The notes beneath the pieces are model-generated. The model worked only from the letters and a program-made list of their open reading frames with translations, was not told the origin of the DNA and ran no database searches. From positions 1 through 64,000 of the forward strand of contig CAJUDA010000011.1 of the NCBI GenBank assembly GCA_910584875.1: a stretch of DNA of 64,000 nt, given 5' to 3'. Of this stretch, positions 25,634-34,856 are shown in pieces. Numbering within the stretch: the stretch's first letter is position 1; every line of letters starts with the position of its first letter. Both the position numbers and the translations under genes were made by a program. This stretch comes from an uncultured Eubacterium sp. Lineage in GTDB: Bacteria > Bacillota > Clostridia > Lachnospirales > Lachnospiraceae.

Positions 25634-25993
25634 CTACGTACTGGCAACGACAAATGCCGTCACCAGTTCTTTTGTGTTCGTAATGGATATCTTCCAGTCC
25701 CTGATACCAAGTTCTTCCGCTTTCTCTTTTGCCTTTCCGTGAAGCTCTATACAAGGGGCGCCATCCTCATTCCGGAGGATCTCGATCTCTCCTGCCTCTA
25801 TCCCGGCAAATCCCGTACCAAGAGCCTTTACCACCGCTTCCTTTCCGGCAAAATCTGAGGCGGCACGCCGCTTTCTTTTGTCCATCTGTGCAATCTCCCG
25901 CCCGGAAAAAACTGTTTCCAGAAAATGACCTCTCTCACAGGCACGGACGACCCGGCTGATCTCGATCATATCTACACCGACACCGATGATCAT
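25634..25993 (-). CDS. acpS: Holo-[acyl-carrier-protein] synthase
   Basis: A 119-residue protein with GVGVDMIEISRV (metal-binding Asp) and the conserved FAGKEAVVKALGTGF. It transfers phosphopantetheine from CoA to acyl carrier protein. The start overlaps the upstream coiled-coil gene by four bases. Confidence 0.96.
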   Translation of the reverse strand: MIIGVGVDMIEISRVVRACERGHFLETVFSGREIAQMDKRKRRAASDFAGKEAVVKALGTGFAGIEAGEIEILRNEDGAPCIELHGKAKEKAEELGIRDWKISITNTKELVTAFVVAST

Positions 25994-26595
25994 GGATGAA
26001 ACTTCCCCTTATCAAACAGATTCATAATATCATGTCCAAGCAGCCCATGCATCAGGGAATAAGCGCTGTCCATACTCTCCTCCAGATTTTCCCGGAACTC
26101 CTTTTTATCCGTCAGCTCTGCCTGCAGGGCATGGATCTCATCGGTCAGTTCCTGCACCATCTGGTCACCATTACTCAACCTCTCAAAGCAATACTTCGCA
26201 CCAATGATCATCAGTTTTTCATTCGTATCCTTAATCTGATAAGGGATCTCCATCAGTTCATCGGAGTCCTGCTGGATCCGTTCATTCGTCTCCAGCAGAA
26301 GCCTCTGCTGGTTTTCTTTTTTCTTATTGGCGCGGGACGATGTACCTTCCATCCCCGCCACGATACCGTCCATCAGCTTTTTTTTCGCCTTTTTCAGATC
26401 CTTGATCTCATTGACAAGATGCCCCTGTTTCTTGAGATGATCATTGAGCTGCTCCTCCAATGCTACGATATCGGCCGGCTTTTCTCCTTTGGGAAATAAC
26501 GTGTGCCATCTCGCATCCAGCACCAGAATCGGAATCTCCCTCCCCTTCAGCGCTGAGCGCACTGCCATCTCAAAGCTGTTATCCTGCTTTTTCAA
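25990..26595 (-). CDS. Coiled-coil protein of unknown function, acpS-linked
   Basis: A 201-residue hydrophilic protein, largely coiled coil from about residue 45 to 180 (repeated Glu/Lys-rich heptads). The N-terminus REIPILVLDARWHTLFP is the only segment with globular character. TTG start with GGGGAG about nine bases upstream. It overlaps acpS by four bases, so it is co-expressed with CoA/lipid and cell-wall genes. I know no family name; such acpS-linked coiled-coil genes occur in Lachnospiraceae. Confidence 0.6.
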   Translation of the reverse strand: MKKQDNSFEMAVRSALKGREIPILVLDARWHTLFPKGEKPADIVALEEQLNDHLKKQGHLVNEIKDLKKAKKKLMDGIVAGMEGTSSRANKKKENQQRLLLETNERIQQDSDELMEIPYQIKDTNEKLMIIGAKYCFERLSNGDQMVQELTDEIHALQAELTDKKEFRENLEESMDSAYSLMHGLLGHDIMNLFDKGKFHP

Positions 26596-26656
26596 AATCG
26601 TTCACTCCCCTCTTTTTGTAACCCACCCATATCCCAGACTGATTAGCTTTACGGCG

Positions 26657-27277
26657 CTAATTGGCAATATTATAAGAAAGACGCATCAGGCTTTCTGCCA
26701 GATGGACATTTTCCACCACCGCATCCGGCGGAAGATCAAGATCCGTCGCCGCAAAATTCCAGAAAGCATGCACCTCCATGGCATACAGGCTCTTTGCCAC
26801 ATCGGAAGCCTTTGCCTTCGGAAGTGTCAGGGCGGCGATATCAACCGGATTTTCCTTCACAAAGGCAGACAGCCCTTTCATATCATGTACCTCAAGATTT
26901 CCCACTGTCATACCGATCTTATTTTCATCGACATCAAAAATAGCAGAGACAAGGAAGCCTCTTTTTTCAAACCCTGCATAATTTGCCAGCGCCTGTCCCA
27001 GATTTCCGGCTCCCAGGATGATCACCTGATACTGCCGGTCCAGACCCAGGATCTTTCCGATCTCACTCTTTAATATCTCAACGTTATATCCATATCCCTG
27101 TTGTCCAAAACCGCCAAAATTATTGAGATCCTGCCGGATCTGTGACGCCGTCACGTTCATCTGGCTGCTGAGTTCCTGCGAAGAGATACGGTCGATCCCC
27201 TGATCCAGCAGTTCGCTCAGATATCGATAATACCGCGGCAGTCTTTTGATCACCGCAGACGATATTTTCTTTTCCAT
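26657..27277 (-). CDS. rex: Redox-sensing transcriptional repressor Rex
   Basis: A 206-residue repressor. The winged helix (LPRYYRYLSELLDQG then SSQMNVTASQIRQDLNNFGG) binds operators. The Rossmann domain has IILGAGNLGQALANY for NAD(H), which controls binding. In Clostridia Rex represses fermentation genes, including butyrate clusters, when NADH is low. A butyryl-CoA operon is at 57593-63603. Promoter with perfect -35/-10 boxes at 27336-27364. Confidence 0.96.
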   Translation of the reverse strand: MEKKISSAVIKRLPRYYRYLSELLDQGIDRISSQELSSQMNVTASQIRQDLNNFGGFGQQGYGYNVEILKSEIGKILGLDRQYQVIILGAGNLGQALANYAGFEKRGFLVSAIFDVDENKIGMTVGNLEVHDMKGLSAFVKENPVDIAALTLPKAKASDVAKSLYAMEVHAFWNFAATDLDLPPDAVVENVHLAESLMRLSYNIAN

Positions 27278-27335
27278 GTCCTGTCAATCCTTCCGTCCCG
27301 GCATAAGAGGCACCGGACATTTTTTGTTACTGTTT

Positions 27336-27364
27336 ATTATATCGGAATGTTAATTTTCTGTCAA
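27336..27364 (-). promoter_or_regulatory. Strong promoter of rex
   Basis: Minus strand TTGACA (27359-27364), 17-bp spacer, TATAAT (27336-27341): an exact sigma-70 consensus. A second weaker pair (TTGTCT/TATAAT) lies about 50 bases upstream. Confidence 0.8.
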
Positions 27365-27433
27365 TCTTTGGAAACCTTTTGTTCTATTATAGCGCAAACA
27401 GTCAGTGCAGACAACAGGTATTTTCCGTTACAG

Positions 27434-27462
27434 TTGCCAACATTCACAGAAATATGTTATAC
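27434..27462 (+). promoter_or_regulatory. Promoter of the ABC-F gene
   Basis: TTGCCA (27434-27439), 17-bp spacer, TTATAC (27457-27462), 40 bases before the ATG, divergent from rex. Confidence 0.65.
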
Positions 27463-27503
27463 TTGCGGAGAACTTTTATTATGTACACAAACGGAGGAAT
27501 ACC

Positions 27504-29453
27504 ATGATAGCAGCATGCAGTCATATCAAGAAAGCATTTGCCGGTGAGACGATACTGGCAGATGCCACTTTTCATATAAATGAACAGGAATGCGCCGCCA
27601 TCGTCGGCATCAACGGAGCAGGAAAAACAACCCTTCTGCGGATCATCACAGGAGAGCTGGATGCCGATGAAGGGGATGTCGTATGTGCGAAGGACACGGT
27701 CACCGGTTATCTTCCCCAGCAGCAGGGTTACCATTCAGACAACACCATCTATGAAGAACTTCTCGCTGTAAAATCCGATGTCATCGAACTGGACCGGACG
27801 CTCCGGGAACTCGAACAGGAAATCGCCCGGACAGAAGGGAATGAACTGGAAAAATTGTTAAGCCGCTACAACCGTCTCCAGACTGCCTTTGAATCCGGCG
27901 ACGGATATGCTTATAAGAGTAAGGTGCTCGGCGTCATCAATGGACTCGGGTTCGGGGGCGATGCCATGCACCAGGTCATCAATCAGCTCTCCGGCGGACA
28001 GAAGACCCGTGTCGCCCTGGGAAAGCTTCTCCTTATGGAACCGGATCTTCTGCTCCTCGATGAACCGACCAACCATCTGGACCTTGCATCCATCCGCTGG
28101 CTGGAAAGTTATCTGATGAATTACAAAGGAAGCATCCTCGTCGTATCCCACGACCGCTATTTCCTGGACCGGATCGCAGACAAAGTGATCGAGATCGACC
28201 ACGGTAAGGTCTCCTCCTTCACTGGTAATTACAGCAGCTATGCCGAAAAAAAAGCGGCATTACGGGACGCACAGATCAAACAGTATTATAACCAGCAGCA
28301 GGAGATCCGGCACCAGGAAGCCGTCATCGAAAAGCTGCGTTCGTTCAACCGGGAAAAATCCATCAAACGTGCAGAGAGCCGGGAGAAGATGCTGGATAAG
28401 ATCGAACGCATTGAAAAACCAGTGGAATACGAAAAAACAATGTCCTTCTCCCTCACCCCTTCCTGCATCAGTGGAAATGACGTACTCCAGGTAGAACATT
28501 TCGCCAAGAGCTTTGGAGACAATCATCTGTTTAAGGACATTTCTTTTGATGTAAAACGCGGAGAAAAGATCGCCATCCTCGGAGAGAACGGCACTGGCAA
28601 GACAACGCTGCTGAAAATGATCCAGGGTATGGAACCTGTCGACGCCGGAACGGCTGCAACCGGAACCAATGTGGAGATCGGTTACTATGATCAGGAACAT
28701 CAGGTGCTCCACGAAGAAAAAACGATCTTTGAAGAAATCCAGGATGACTATCCGGATCTGGACCACACGACGATCCGTAATGTGCTGGCTGCCTTTTTGT
28801 TTACCGGCGATGATGTATTTAAAAACATCCGTCTGCTCAGCGGAGGCGAGCGGGGGCGGGTCTCCCTTGCCAAGCTGATGCTCTCCCAGGCAAATTTTCT
28901 GCTTCTGGATGAGCCGACCAACCACCTGGACATTACTTCCAAAGAAATTCTGGAGACGGCGCTCAACAACTATACCGGTACGGTGCTGTATGTATCCCAC
29001 GACCGCTATTTTATCGACAGGACTGCCACAAAGATCCTTGACCTCACCGGGCATAAACTGCTCTCCTATGACGGCAATTATTCATACTATCTGGAGAAAA
29101 AAGAAACGGTCGAACAGATTTATCTCGGTGACAGGGACGCTGCGTCTTCCGACGGCGCTACCCATGCACAGGATAAAAAAACGGCCGCCAGACTGGACTG
29201 GAAAGAACAAAAAGCACAGGCTGCCGCACAGCGCAGGCTGGAACAGGAATACAAGAAAACAGAGCAGCAGATCGAAACACTGGAACATGAGATCGCTGCC
29301 CTGGATGAAGAATTTTCTCTGCCGGAATATGCTGCCAATGCGCATAAACTATCAGAAATCGCTGCCGCCAGAGAAGAAAAAGAGACCGCTCTGGCACAGG
29401 CGATGTCCGAATGGGAACGTCTGGCGGAACAACTGGAAGAAAATGCCAATTAA
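27504..29453 (+). CDS. ABC-F family ATPase (YdiF/Uup type)
   Basis: A 649-residue soluble protein with two ABC domains and no membrane segments. First Walker A GINGAGKTT, signature LSGGQKTRVALG; second Walker A GENGTGKTT, signature LSGGERGRVSLAK, Walker B FLLLDEPTNHLD in both. The linker between domains and a C-terminal coiled coil (residues about 560-645) are ABC-F features. ABC-F proteins act on the ribosome, for translation rescue or antibiotic protection; linker length fits the housekeeping YdiF-like kind. ATG at 27504 with GGAGG. The 3' end overlaps the convergent sodium symporter gene by four bases. Confidence 0.92.
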   Translation: MIAACSHIKKAFAGETILADATFHINEQECAAIVGINGAGKTTLLRIITGELDADEGDVVCAKDTVTGYLPQQQGYHSDNTIYEELLAVKSDVIELDRTLRELEQEIARTEGNELEKLLSRYNRLQTAFESGDGYAYKSKVLGVINGLGFGGDAMHQVINQLSGGQKTRVALGKLLLMEPDLLLLDEPTNHLDLASIRWLESYLMNYKGSILVVSHDRYFLDRIADKVIEIDHGKVSSFTGNYSSYAEKKAALRDAQIKQYYNQQQEIRHQEAVIEKLRSFNREKSIKRAESREKMLDKIERIEKPVEYEKTMSFSLTPSCISGNDVLQVEHFAKSFGDNHLFKDISFDVKRGEKIAILGENGTGKTTLLKMIQGMEPVDAGTAATGTNVEIGYYDQEHQVLHEEKTIFEEIQDDYPDLDHTTIRNVLAAFLFTGDDVFKNIRLLSGGERGRVSLAKLMLSQANFLLLDEPTNHLDITSKEILETALNNYTGTVLYVSHDRYFIDRTATKILDLTGHKLLSYDGNYSYYLEKKETVEQIYLGDRDAASSDGATHAQDKKTAARLDWKEQKAQAAAQRRLEQEYKKTEQQIETLEHEIAALDEEFSLPEYAANAHKLSEIAAAREEKETALAQAMSEWERLAEQLEENAN

Positions 29454-30853
29454 ATAAATGTCAGGATTCCCAGAGACTTTAACAATACGACCAGCAGCAG
29501 CACCGGCGCAACATATTTGATCATCACGATATACAGCCTCTTTCTGCCAAAGCGGCTGCCATTTTTTTCGGCTTCTTCGATCACAGTTTTCGGCTTCACA
29601 ACCCATCCGATGAGGATACAGGTACCGATCGCCACCACCGGCATGAGACAGTTGTTGCTGATATAATCCATGATATCAAGGATCTGTCCTTTCGTCCCGG
29701 TGGGCAGTTTAAGCTCAAAGAACCACTTATTGTATCCAAGGCATACAACAATGCCGCCCACAAGGGCGATCACGGTCTCATATGCCGCCGCCCTGACTCT
29801 CGAGATATGGAACTTATCCATGAAGCTGGAAACTACCGCCTCCATAACTGAGACAGCACTTGTCAGTGCTGCAAAGAGCACCATGGCAAAAAACAGGCAT
29901 CCCACAAGGTTCCCGACCCGCCCCATGGCGGCAAATACCTGAGGCAGGGAGACAAACATAAGACCGGGACCGTATGCATCCATTCCCTCTCTTCCCATAA
30001 AGGTGAAGACGGCAGGAATGATCATCACACCAGCCAGAAAAGCAACTACTGTATCAAAGATCTCGATCTGGTTGATCGATTTTACCAGATTTGCATCATC
30101 CCTGACATAGGAACCATATGCCACCATGATCCCCATCGCCACACTGAGGCTGAAAAAGAGCTGCCCCATTGCATCCACAACTACAGTAAAAAATCCCTTG
30201 ACCGTCATCCCGTCAAAATTCGGGATCACATAGGCTTTCAATCCGTCCAGACCAGTCCTTGTCACACCTGCATCATCCGTATGCCGGATCGTCAGGGAAA
30301 AAACAGCGATGCCGATCACCAGCAAAAGAAGTACCGGCATCAGTATCTTGGAAAACGATTCAATCCCTTTATTCACTCCCCGGAATATGATAAATGCAAC
30401 CACAAACAAAAAAACAAACATCAGGATCATTGGCTGGATATCCCCTGTGATAAACCCGTTAAAATAGCCATCCTGGGCTGTTGCCGGTCCATCTCCCGTC
30501 AGATAGGCGATAAAATACTTGACAACCCAGCCTCCGATCACACAGTAGTACGGCATAATGATCACCGGCACAAGACAGGCGATCACTCCCAGAAAGCCCC
30601 ACTTATCCTTTAGCTTCGCATAGGCGGTCAGAGGGCTTTGTTTTGTCTTTCTCCCGATGGCAACCTCCGTCGTCAGAAGGGTAAAACCAAAGGTAAGGGC
30701 CAGGACCAGATAAACGACCAGGAAAATCCCTCCGCCATTTTTGGCTGTCAGATAAGGGAATCTCCATATATTTCCCAATCCCACGGCACTTCCCGCCGCT
30801 GCGAGCACAAAACCAAGTGAACCGGAAAAAGAACTTCTTTTTGCTTTTTTCAT
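29450..30853 (-). CDS. Sodium-dependent transporter, NSS/SNF family
   Basis: A 467-residue membrane protein with about eleven helices. The first helix has GFVLAAAGSAVGLGNIWRFP, the sodium and substrate site signature of neurotransmitter:sodium symporters, followed by NGGGIF. Bacterial members import amino acids such as tryptophan or tyrosine with sodium. AGAGAGGAAG precedes the ATG. It ends convergently on the ABC-F gene. Confidence 0.93.
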   Translation of the reverse strand: MKKAKRSSFSGSLGFVLAAAGSAVGLGNIWRFPYLTAKNGGGIFLVVYLVLALTFGFTLLTTEVAIGRKTKQSPLTAYAKLKDKWGFLGVIACLVPVIIMPYYCVIGGWVVKYFIAYLTGDGPATAQDGYFNGFITGDIQPMILMFVFLFVVAFIIFRGVNKGIESFSKILMPVLLLLVIGIAVFSLTIRHTDDAGVTRTGLDGLKAYVIPNFDGMTVKGFFTVVVDAMGQLFFSLSVAMGIMVAYGSYVRDDANLVKSINQIEIFDTVVAFLAGVMIIPAVFTFMGREGMDAYGPGLMFVSLPQVFAAMGRVGNLVGCLFFAMVLFAALTSAVSVMEAVVSSFMDKFHISRVRAAAYETVIALVGGIVVCLGYNKWFFELKLPTGTKGQILDIMDYISNNCLMPVVAIGTCILIGWVVKPKTVIEEAEKNGSRFGRKRLYIVMIKYVAPVLLLVVLLKSLGILTFI

Positions 30854-30885
30854 GACTACTCTCTTCCTCTCTATCTCTTTTTCTT

Positions 30886-32028
30886 TTATATAAATCCTTC
30901 AAAAACGAGGTTACTTACATCAATCCCCCGTTTTGTCAGATAAATACAGTCACCCTCATGGATCAGCAGACCCTGCTCCACATATTTCTTTACCATTTCT
31001 CCAAAACGGTCTTCCAGTCTGATGCCAAAGCTGTTATAAAACTGTCTGGCAGAAATCCCCTTCCTGCACCGGAGTCCCAAATACATAAACTCTGACATTT
31101 CATCCTCCAGACTCAGTTGTTCCGTCTGCGAAACCGGGCATTTTCCATTACGGATCATATTCTGATATAAAGTCATATCCGTCTCATTGGTAAACCGGCA
31201 GTGTTCCATAAACGAGGCAGCTCCAAGACCAATCCCCAGATACTCTTCTCTCTGCCAGTATTTGAGATTGTGCCTGCACTCCCGGTGCGGCTTTGCATAA
31301 TTTGATATTTCATATCGCTGATAACCTGCTTGTTCCAGCAATATACCTGTTATCTCATACATACGGCGGTCTGTCTCTTCATCTACCGGCGGTTCTTTGG
31401 CATACCGTTTATAAAACTCCGTTCCTTCCTCTATGATCAGGCTGTAAGAAGAAATGTGTTCCGGTTCCAGCGATAATACCGTCTGCAGGGTTTTTTCATA
31501 GCTCTGTATCGTCTGTCCCGGTATCGCTGCCATCACATCAATATTTACATTTTCAAATCCGGCCCTGCGCACTATCTGATAGCACTTTAGAAATTCATCA
31601 CAGGTATGGATCCGGCCCAGATCCTGCAGCTCCGTGTCTACGGCGGACTGCATTCCGATACTGATCCGGCTGACGCCCGCCTCCCGGTACAGTTTCAGTT
31701 TCTCTGCCGTCACCGTACCCGGGTTGCACTCCAGGGAAAACTCGGACAGTTCTTTCAGGAAAAAAAGATCTGCCACTGCCTGAAGCAAAACATCCATATC
31801 CTCCACGGCAAGCAGGGAGGGCGTCCCCCCTCCGATGAAAATCGTATCGACAGCCGGGAAAGAAAACCGCTTCTGCCAGTTTGCCATCTCCTGGACCAGC
31901 AGCCGGACATACCGCTTTTGTTCTTCCATCCCGCCAGGATAAGATAAAAAATCACAGTAATGACATTTGCGGACACAGAAAGGGATGTGTATATAGACGC
32001 CGATAGGATTTTCTTTATTCTTCATCAT
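30886..32028 (-). CDS. hemW: Radical SAM heme chaperone HemW
   Basis: A 380-residue radical SAM protein with CVRKCHYC (CxxxCxxC) at residue about 18-25 and GGGTPSLL. HemW (once called a coproporphyrinogen dehydrogenase) carries heme to respiratory targets. The start overlaps the 3' end of lepA by 14 bases. The lepA-hemW order is standard in Firmicutes. Confidence 0.93.
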   Translation of the reverse strand: MMKNKENPIGVYIHIPFCVRKCHYCDFLSYPGGMEEQKRYVRLLVQEMANWQKRFSFPAVDTIFIGGGTPSLLAVEDMDVLLQAVADLFFLKELSEFSLECNPGTVTAEKLKLYREAGVSRISIGMQSAVDTELQDLGRIHTCDEFLKCYQIVRRAGFENVNIDVMAAIPGQTIQSYEKTLQTVLSLEPEHISSYSLIIEEGTEFYKRYAKEPPVDEETDRRMYEITGILLEQAGYQRYEISNYAKPHRECRHNLKYWQREEYLGIGLGAASFMEHCRFTNETDMTLYQNMIRNGKCPVSQTEQLSLEDEMSEFMYLGLRCRKGISARQFYNSFGIRLEDRFGEMVKKYVEQGLLIHEGDCIYLTKRGIDVSNLVFEGFI

Positions 32029-33832
32029 CCAGCTTCAGCACACTCATAAACGCCTTCTGCGGGATTTCCACGTTACCGATCTGCCGCATGCGCTTCTTCC
32101 CTTCCTTCTGTTTTTCCAGCAGTTTTCTCTTTCGGGAGATATCGCCGCCATAGCACTTGGCAAGGACATCCTTGCGGACCGCCTTTACCGTCTCCCTGGC
32201 GATCACTTTGTTTCCGATGGCCGCCTGGATCGGAATCTCAAACAGATGTCTCGGAATCTCACTCTTCAGTTTCTGGCACATCTTCCGTCCCCGTTCATAG
32301 GCAGAGCTCTCATGAACGATGAAGGACAGGGCGTCAACTTCTTCTTTATTGATCAGGATATTCAGCTTCACAAGACTCGCCGTCTCATATCCTTTCATCT
32401 CATAATCAAAAGAAGCATATCCTCTGGAACGGGACTTCAGGGAGTCAAAGAAATCATATATGATCTCATTCAGCGGCAGGATATAGCGTAGCAGCGCCCG
32501 TGTCTCTTCCATATACTGCATATCGATATAGACGCCACGGCGCTCCTGGCACAGTTTCATGATGGCGCCGACAAACTCCGTCGTCACCATGATCTCCGCC
32601 TCCACGACCGGTTCTTCCATGTGCTCGATCTCGGACGGATCTGGCAGATTCGACGGATTCGTCACCTCCACCATCTCGCCGTTTGTCTTGTATACATGAT
32701 AAACAACACCCGGCGCTGTTGTCACGAGATCAAGATTGTACTCCCGCTCCAGCCGCTCCTGTATCACTTCCAGATGAAGCAGTCCGAGAAAGCCGCACCG
32801 GAACCCAAATCCGAGCGCAGCCGACGTCTCCGCCTCAAACTGCAGCGACGCGTCGTTGAGCTGCAGTTTTTCCAGCGCATCCCGGAGATCCTGATATTTC
32901 GCTCCGTCTGCCGGATACAGACCGCAGTACACCATGGGCAGCACTTTTTTATAGCCCGGCAGCGCCTCTTCACAAGGGTTGTCCACATCGGTCACCGTAT
33001 CTCCCACACGGGTCCCCTCCACATTTTTCAGGCTCGCCGTGATATAGCCAACCATACCGGCGCCCAGCTCCTCACAGGGGATCAGCTGACCCGCACCAAA
33101 CGTCCCTACTTCTACCACTTCTTCTTCCATCCCTGTGGCGATCATCCGGATTCTGGTGCCTTTTCTCACACTGCCGTCAAAAATACGGCAAAAAATAATA
33201 ACGCCCTTATACGCATCATACACGGAATCAAAGACCAGCGCTTTCAGCGGTGCCGCTTCCTCACCTTTCGGTGCGGGAATCTTTGTAACGATCTGCTCGA
33301 GTACCTCTTCAATGTTCGTTCCCATCTTCGCAGAGATCAGCGGCGCATCCTGTGCCTCGATACCGATCACATCTTCAATCTCATTTTTTACCCGCTCCGG
33401 CTCGGCGCTGGGCAGATCGATCTTGTTGATCACCGGCATGATCTCCAGATCATGGTCAATGGCAAGGTAACAGTTCGCCAGAGTCTGCGCCTCAATTCCC
33501 TGCGCCGCATCCACGATCAGGATCGCTCCTTCGCAGGCTGCCAGACTGCGGGACACCTCATAGTTAAAGTCAACATGCCCTGGCGTATCGATCAGATTAA
33601 AAAGATACTCTTCCCCGTCCTTCGCCGTATAGGCAAGGCGCACCGCCTGTGATTTTATCGTGATGCCCCTCTCTCTCTCCAGTTCCATATTATCCAGTAC
33701 CTGCGCCTGCATCTCCCGGCTTGTGAGCAGTCCTGTCTTTTCGATAATACGGTCAGCAAGAGTGGATTTGCCATGATCAATATGCGCAATTATGCAAAAA
33801 TTTCTGATATGATCTTTTCTAATCACCGACAT
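32015..33832 (-). CDS. lepA: Elongation factor 4 (LepA)
   Basis: A 605-residue translational GTPase. P-loop AHIDHGKSTLADRI at about residue 16-30, RERGITIKSQ (G2), DTPGHVDF (G3) and NKIDLPSA (G4) are intact, as is the LepA-specific C-terminal end. EF4 back-translocates or releases stalled ribosomes. ATG at 33832 with AAAGGAAATG upstream; an upstream in-frame TTG is less likely. Confidence 0.97.
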   Translation of the reverse strand: MSVIRKDHIRNFCIIAHIDHGKSTLADRIIEKTGLLTSREMQAQVLDNMELERERGITIKSQAVRLAYTAKDGEEYLFNLIDTPGHVDFNYEVSRSLAACEGAILIVDAAQGIEAQTLANCYLAIDHDLEIMPVINKIDLPSAEPERVKNEIEDVIGIEAQDAPLISAKMGTNIEEVLEQIVTKIPAPKGEEAAPLKALVFDSVYDAYKGVIIFCRIFDGSVRKGTRIRMIATGMEEEVVEVGTFGAGQLIPCEELGAGMVGYITASLKNVEGTRVGDTVTDVDNPCEEALPGYKKVLPMVYCGLYPADGAKYQDLRDALEKLQLNDASLQFEAETSAALGFGFRCGFLGLLHLEVIQERLEREYNLDLVTTAPGVVYHVYKTNGEMVEVTNPSNLPDPSEIEHMEEPVVEAEIMVTTEFVGAIMKLCQERRGVYIDMQYMEETRALLRYILPLNEIIYDFFDSLKSRSRGYASFDYEMKGYETASLVKLNILINKEEVDALSFIVHESSAYERGRKMCQKLKSEIPRHLFEIPIQAAIGNKVIARETVKAVRKDVLAKCYGGDISRKRKLLEKQKEGKKRMRQIGNVEIPQKAFMSVLKLDDEE

Positions 33833-33932
33833 ATGTGTAACATTTCCTTTCAATATAATCCAAATATATCCTATCTTAGCATAGTTCCCATTATTTTACC
33901 ACAAAATTTTGCGACAAAAAATCCATACTGCC

Positions 33933-33961
33933 TTGTAATTTACACATTTTTATTGTAGAAT
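33933..33961 (+). promoter_or_regulatory. Promoter of the secreted Ig-like protein gene
   Basis: TTGTAA (33933-33938), 17-bp spacer, TAGAAT (33956-33961), about 48 bases upstream of the ATG. Confidence 0.55.
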
Positions 33962-34009
33962 AACAGTAACTGTAAACTATATCTTGTAGAAACACAGGAG
34001 GAATTGATT

Positions 34010-34786
34010 ATGAAACGACTATTTTCGTTGTTCCTGATCCTCAGTCTCATAGGGGGGATGGGGACATCTGCTATGTCTGCACAGGCAGCCACGGCGAAAT
34101 TGAATAAAAAGAAACTTACCTTAATGGCAGGGAATACATACACCCTGAAAGTTAAGAAAGCCTCTGGCAAAGTGAAGTGGAAATCAAGTAAAAAATCCGT
34201 TGCCACCGTATCTTCCAAAGGAAAGGTTAAAGCAAAAAAGGCCGGATCTGCTACGATCACGGCAAGAGTGTCCGGTAAGAAGCTTACCTGCCGGGTTAAA
34301 GTAAAGTCAGCGGCAAAGGGGACAAAGGCAAATCCAAAATCTGCTTATGCCCTCAATACATTTACTTTCTATCAGGAGGAAAAGAAAAGTGGAAAATTTT
34401 CCATAAAACTACTGCGGTTTGAATCCGGTGCCGCCGCAGCAGCTATGGCTAAAAATAATTCCACCAATCCCGTACCGGCAGCAAATCAGGAATACATTTA
34501 CTTTAAGTTCCAGATCCACTATATTTCCGGTACCCAGACGATCAATGCAAGAGACGTCTTTAATTATTATTATAATATATTTGGCGACAACTCGACAAAA
34601 CAGATGAAAAATCTGGACTGGGGCTTCTTCTTTGACTCGGTTGACGACCTTGGCAAGACGATACTCTCACCCGGGAATAAAATAATCTGTGATAAAGCCA
34701 TCCTGGTCAGTAAAGGACACGGTCCGATCACTTACTGCATTCCGACAGGAAAGAAATCTTATACCTGGTTTACCACAAAAAAGTAA
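34010..34786 (+). CDS. Secreted protein with bacterial Ig-like domain
   Basis: A 258-residue exported protein. The signal peptide (residues 1-26) ends SAMSAQA before a short lysine-rich Ig-like (Big_2) repeat at about 30-105 (VATVSSKGKVKAKKAGSATI). The rest is a beta-rich domain of unknown type (about 110-258). AGGAGG lies nine bases before the ATG. Promoter upstream and strong terminator downstream make it a one-gene unit. Related Big_2 repeats occur in the LRR protein at 13934. Confidence 0.75.
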   Translation: MKRLFSLFLILSLIGGMGTSAMSAQAATAKLNKKKLTLMAGNTYTLKVKKASGKVKWKSSKKSVATVSSKGKVKAKKAGSATITARVSGKKLTCRVKVKSAAKGTKANPKSAYALNTFTFYQEEKKSGKFSIKLLRFESGAAAAAMAKNNSTNPVPAANQEYIYFKFQIHYISGTQTINARDVFNYYYNIFGDNSTKQMKNLDWGFFFDSVDDLGKTILSPGNKIICDKAILVSKGHGPITYCIPTGKKSYTWFTTKK

Positions 34787-34815
34787 CGGGCGGACACCGC
34801 TCTGCTTATTTAAAA

Positions 34816-34856
34816 GAACACACCCGCTGTGTCAAATCATGGGTGTGTTCCTTTTT
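34816..34856 (+). terminator. Strong terminator, shared with the convergent gene end
   Basis: GAACACACCC (34816-34825) pairs perfectly with GGGTGTGTTC (34841-34850), then CTTTTTTCTTTTT. The stop codon of the convergent CapA-like gene lies inside the right arm. Confidence 0.85.

Noticed and set aside
28260..29054. 264-codon frame antisense to the ABC-F gene
   Set aside because: Shadow of the well-supported ABC-F frame on the other strand; no ribosome binding site.
32621..33652. 343-codon plus-strand frame over lepA
   Set aside because: Antisense shadow of lepA; composition and lack of start signals speak against coding.
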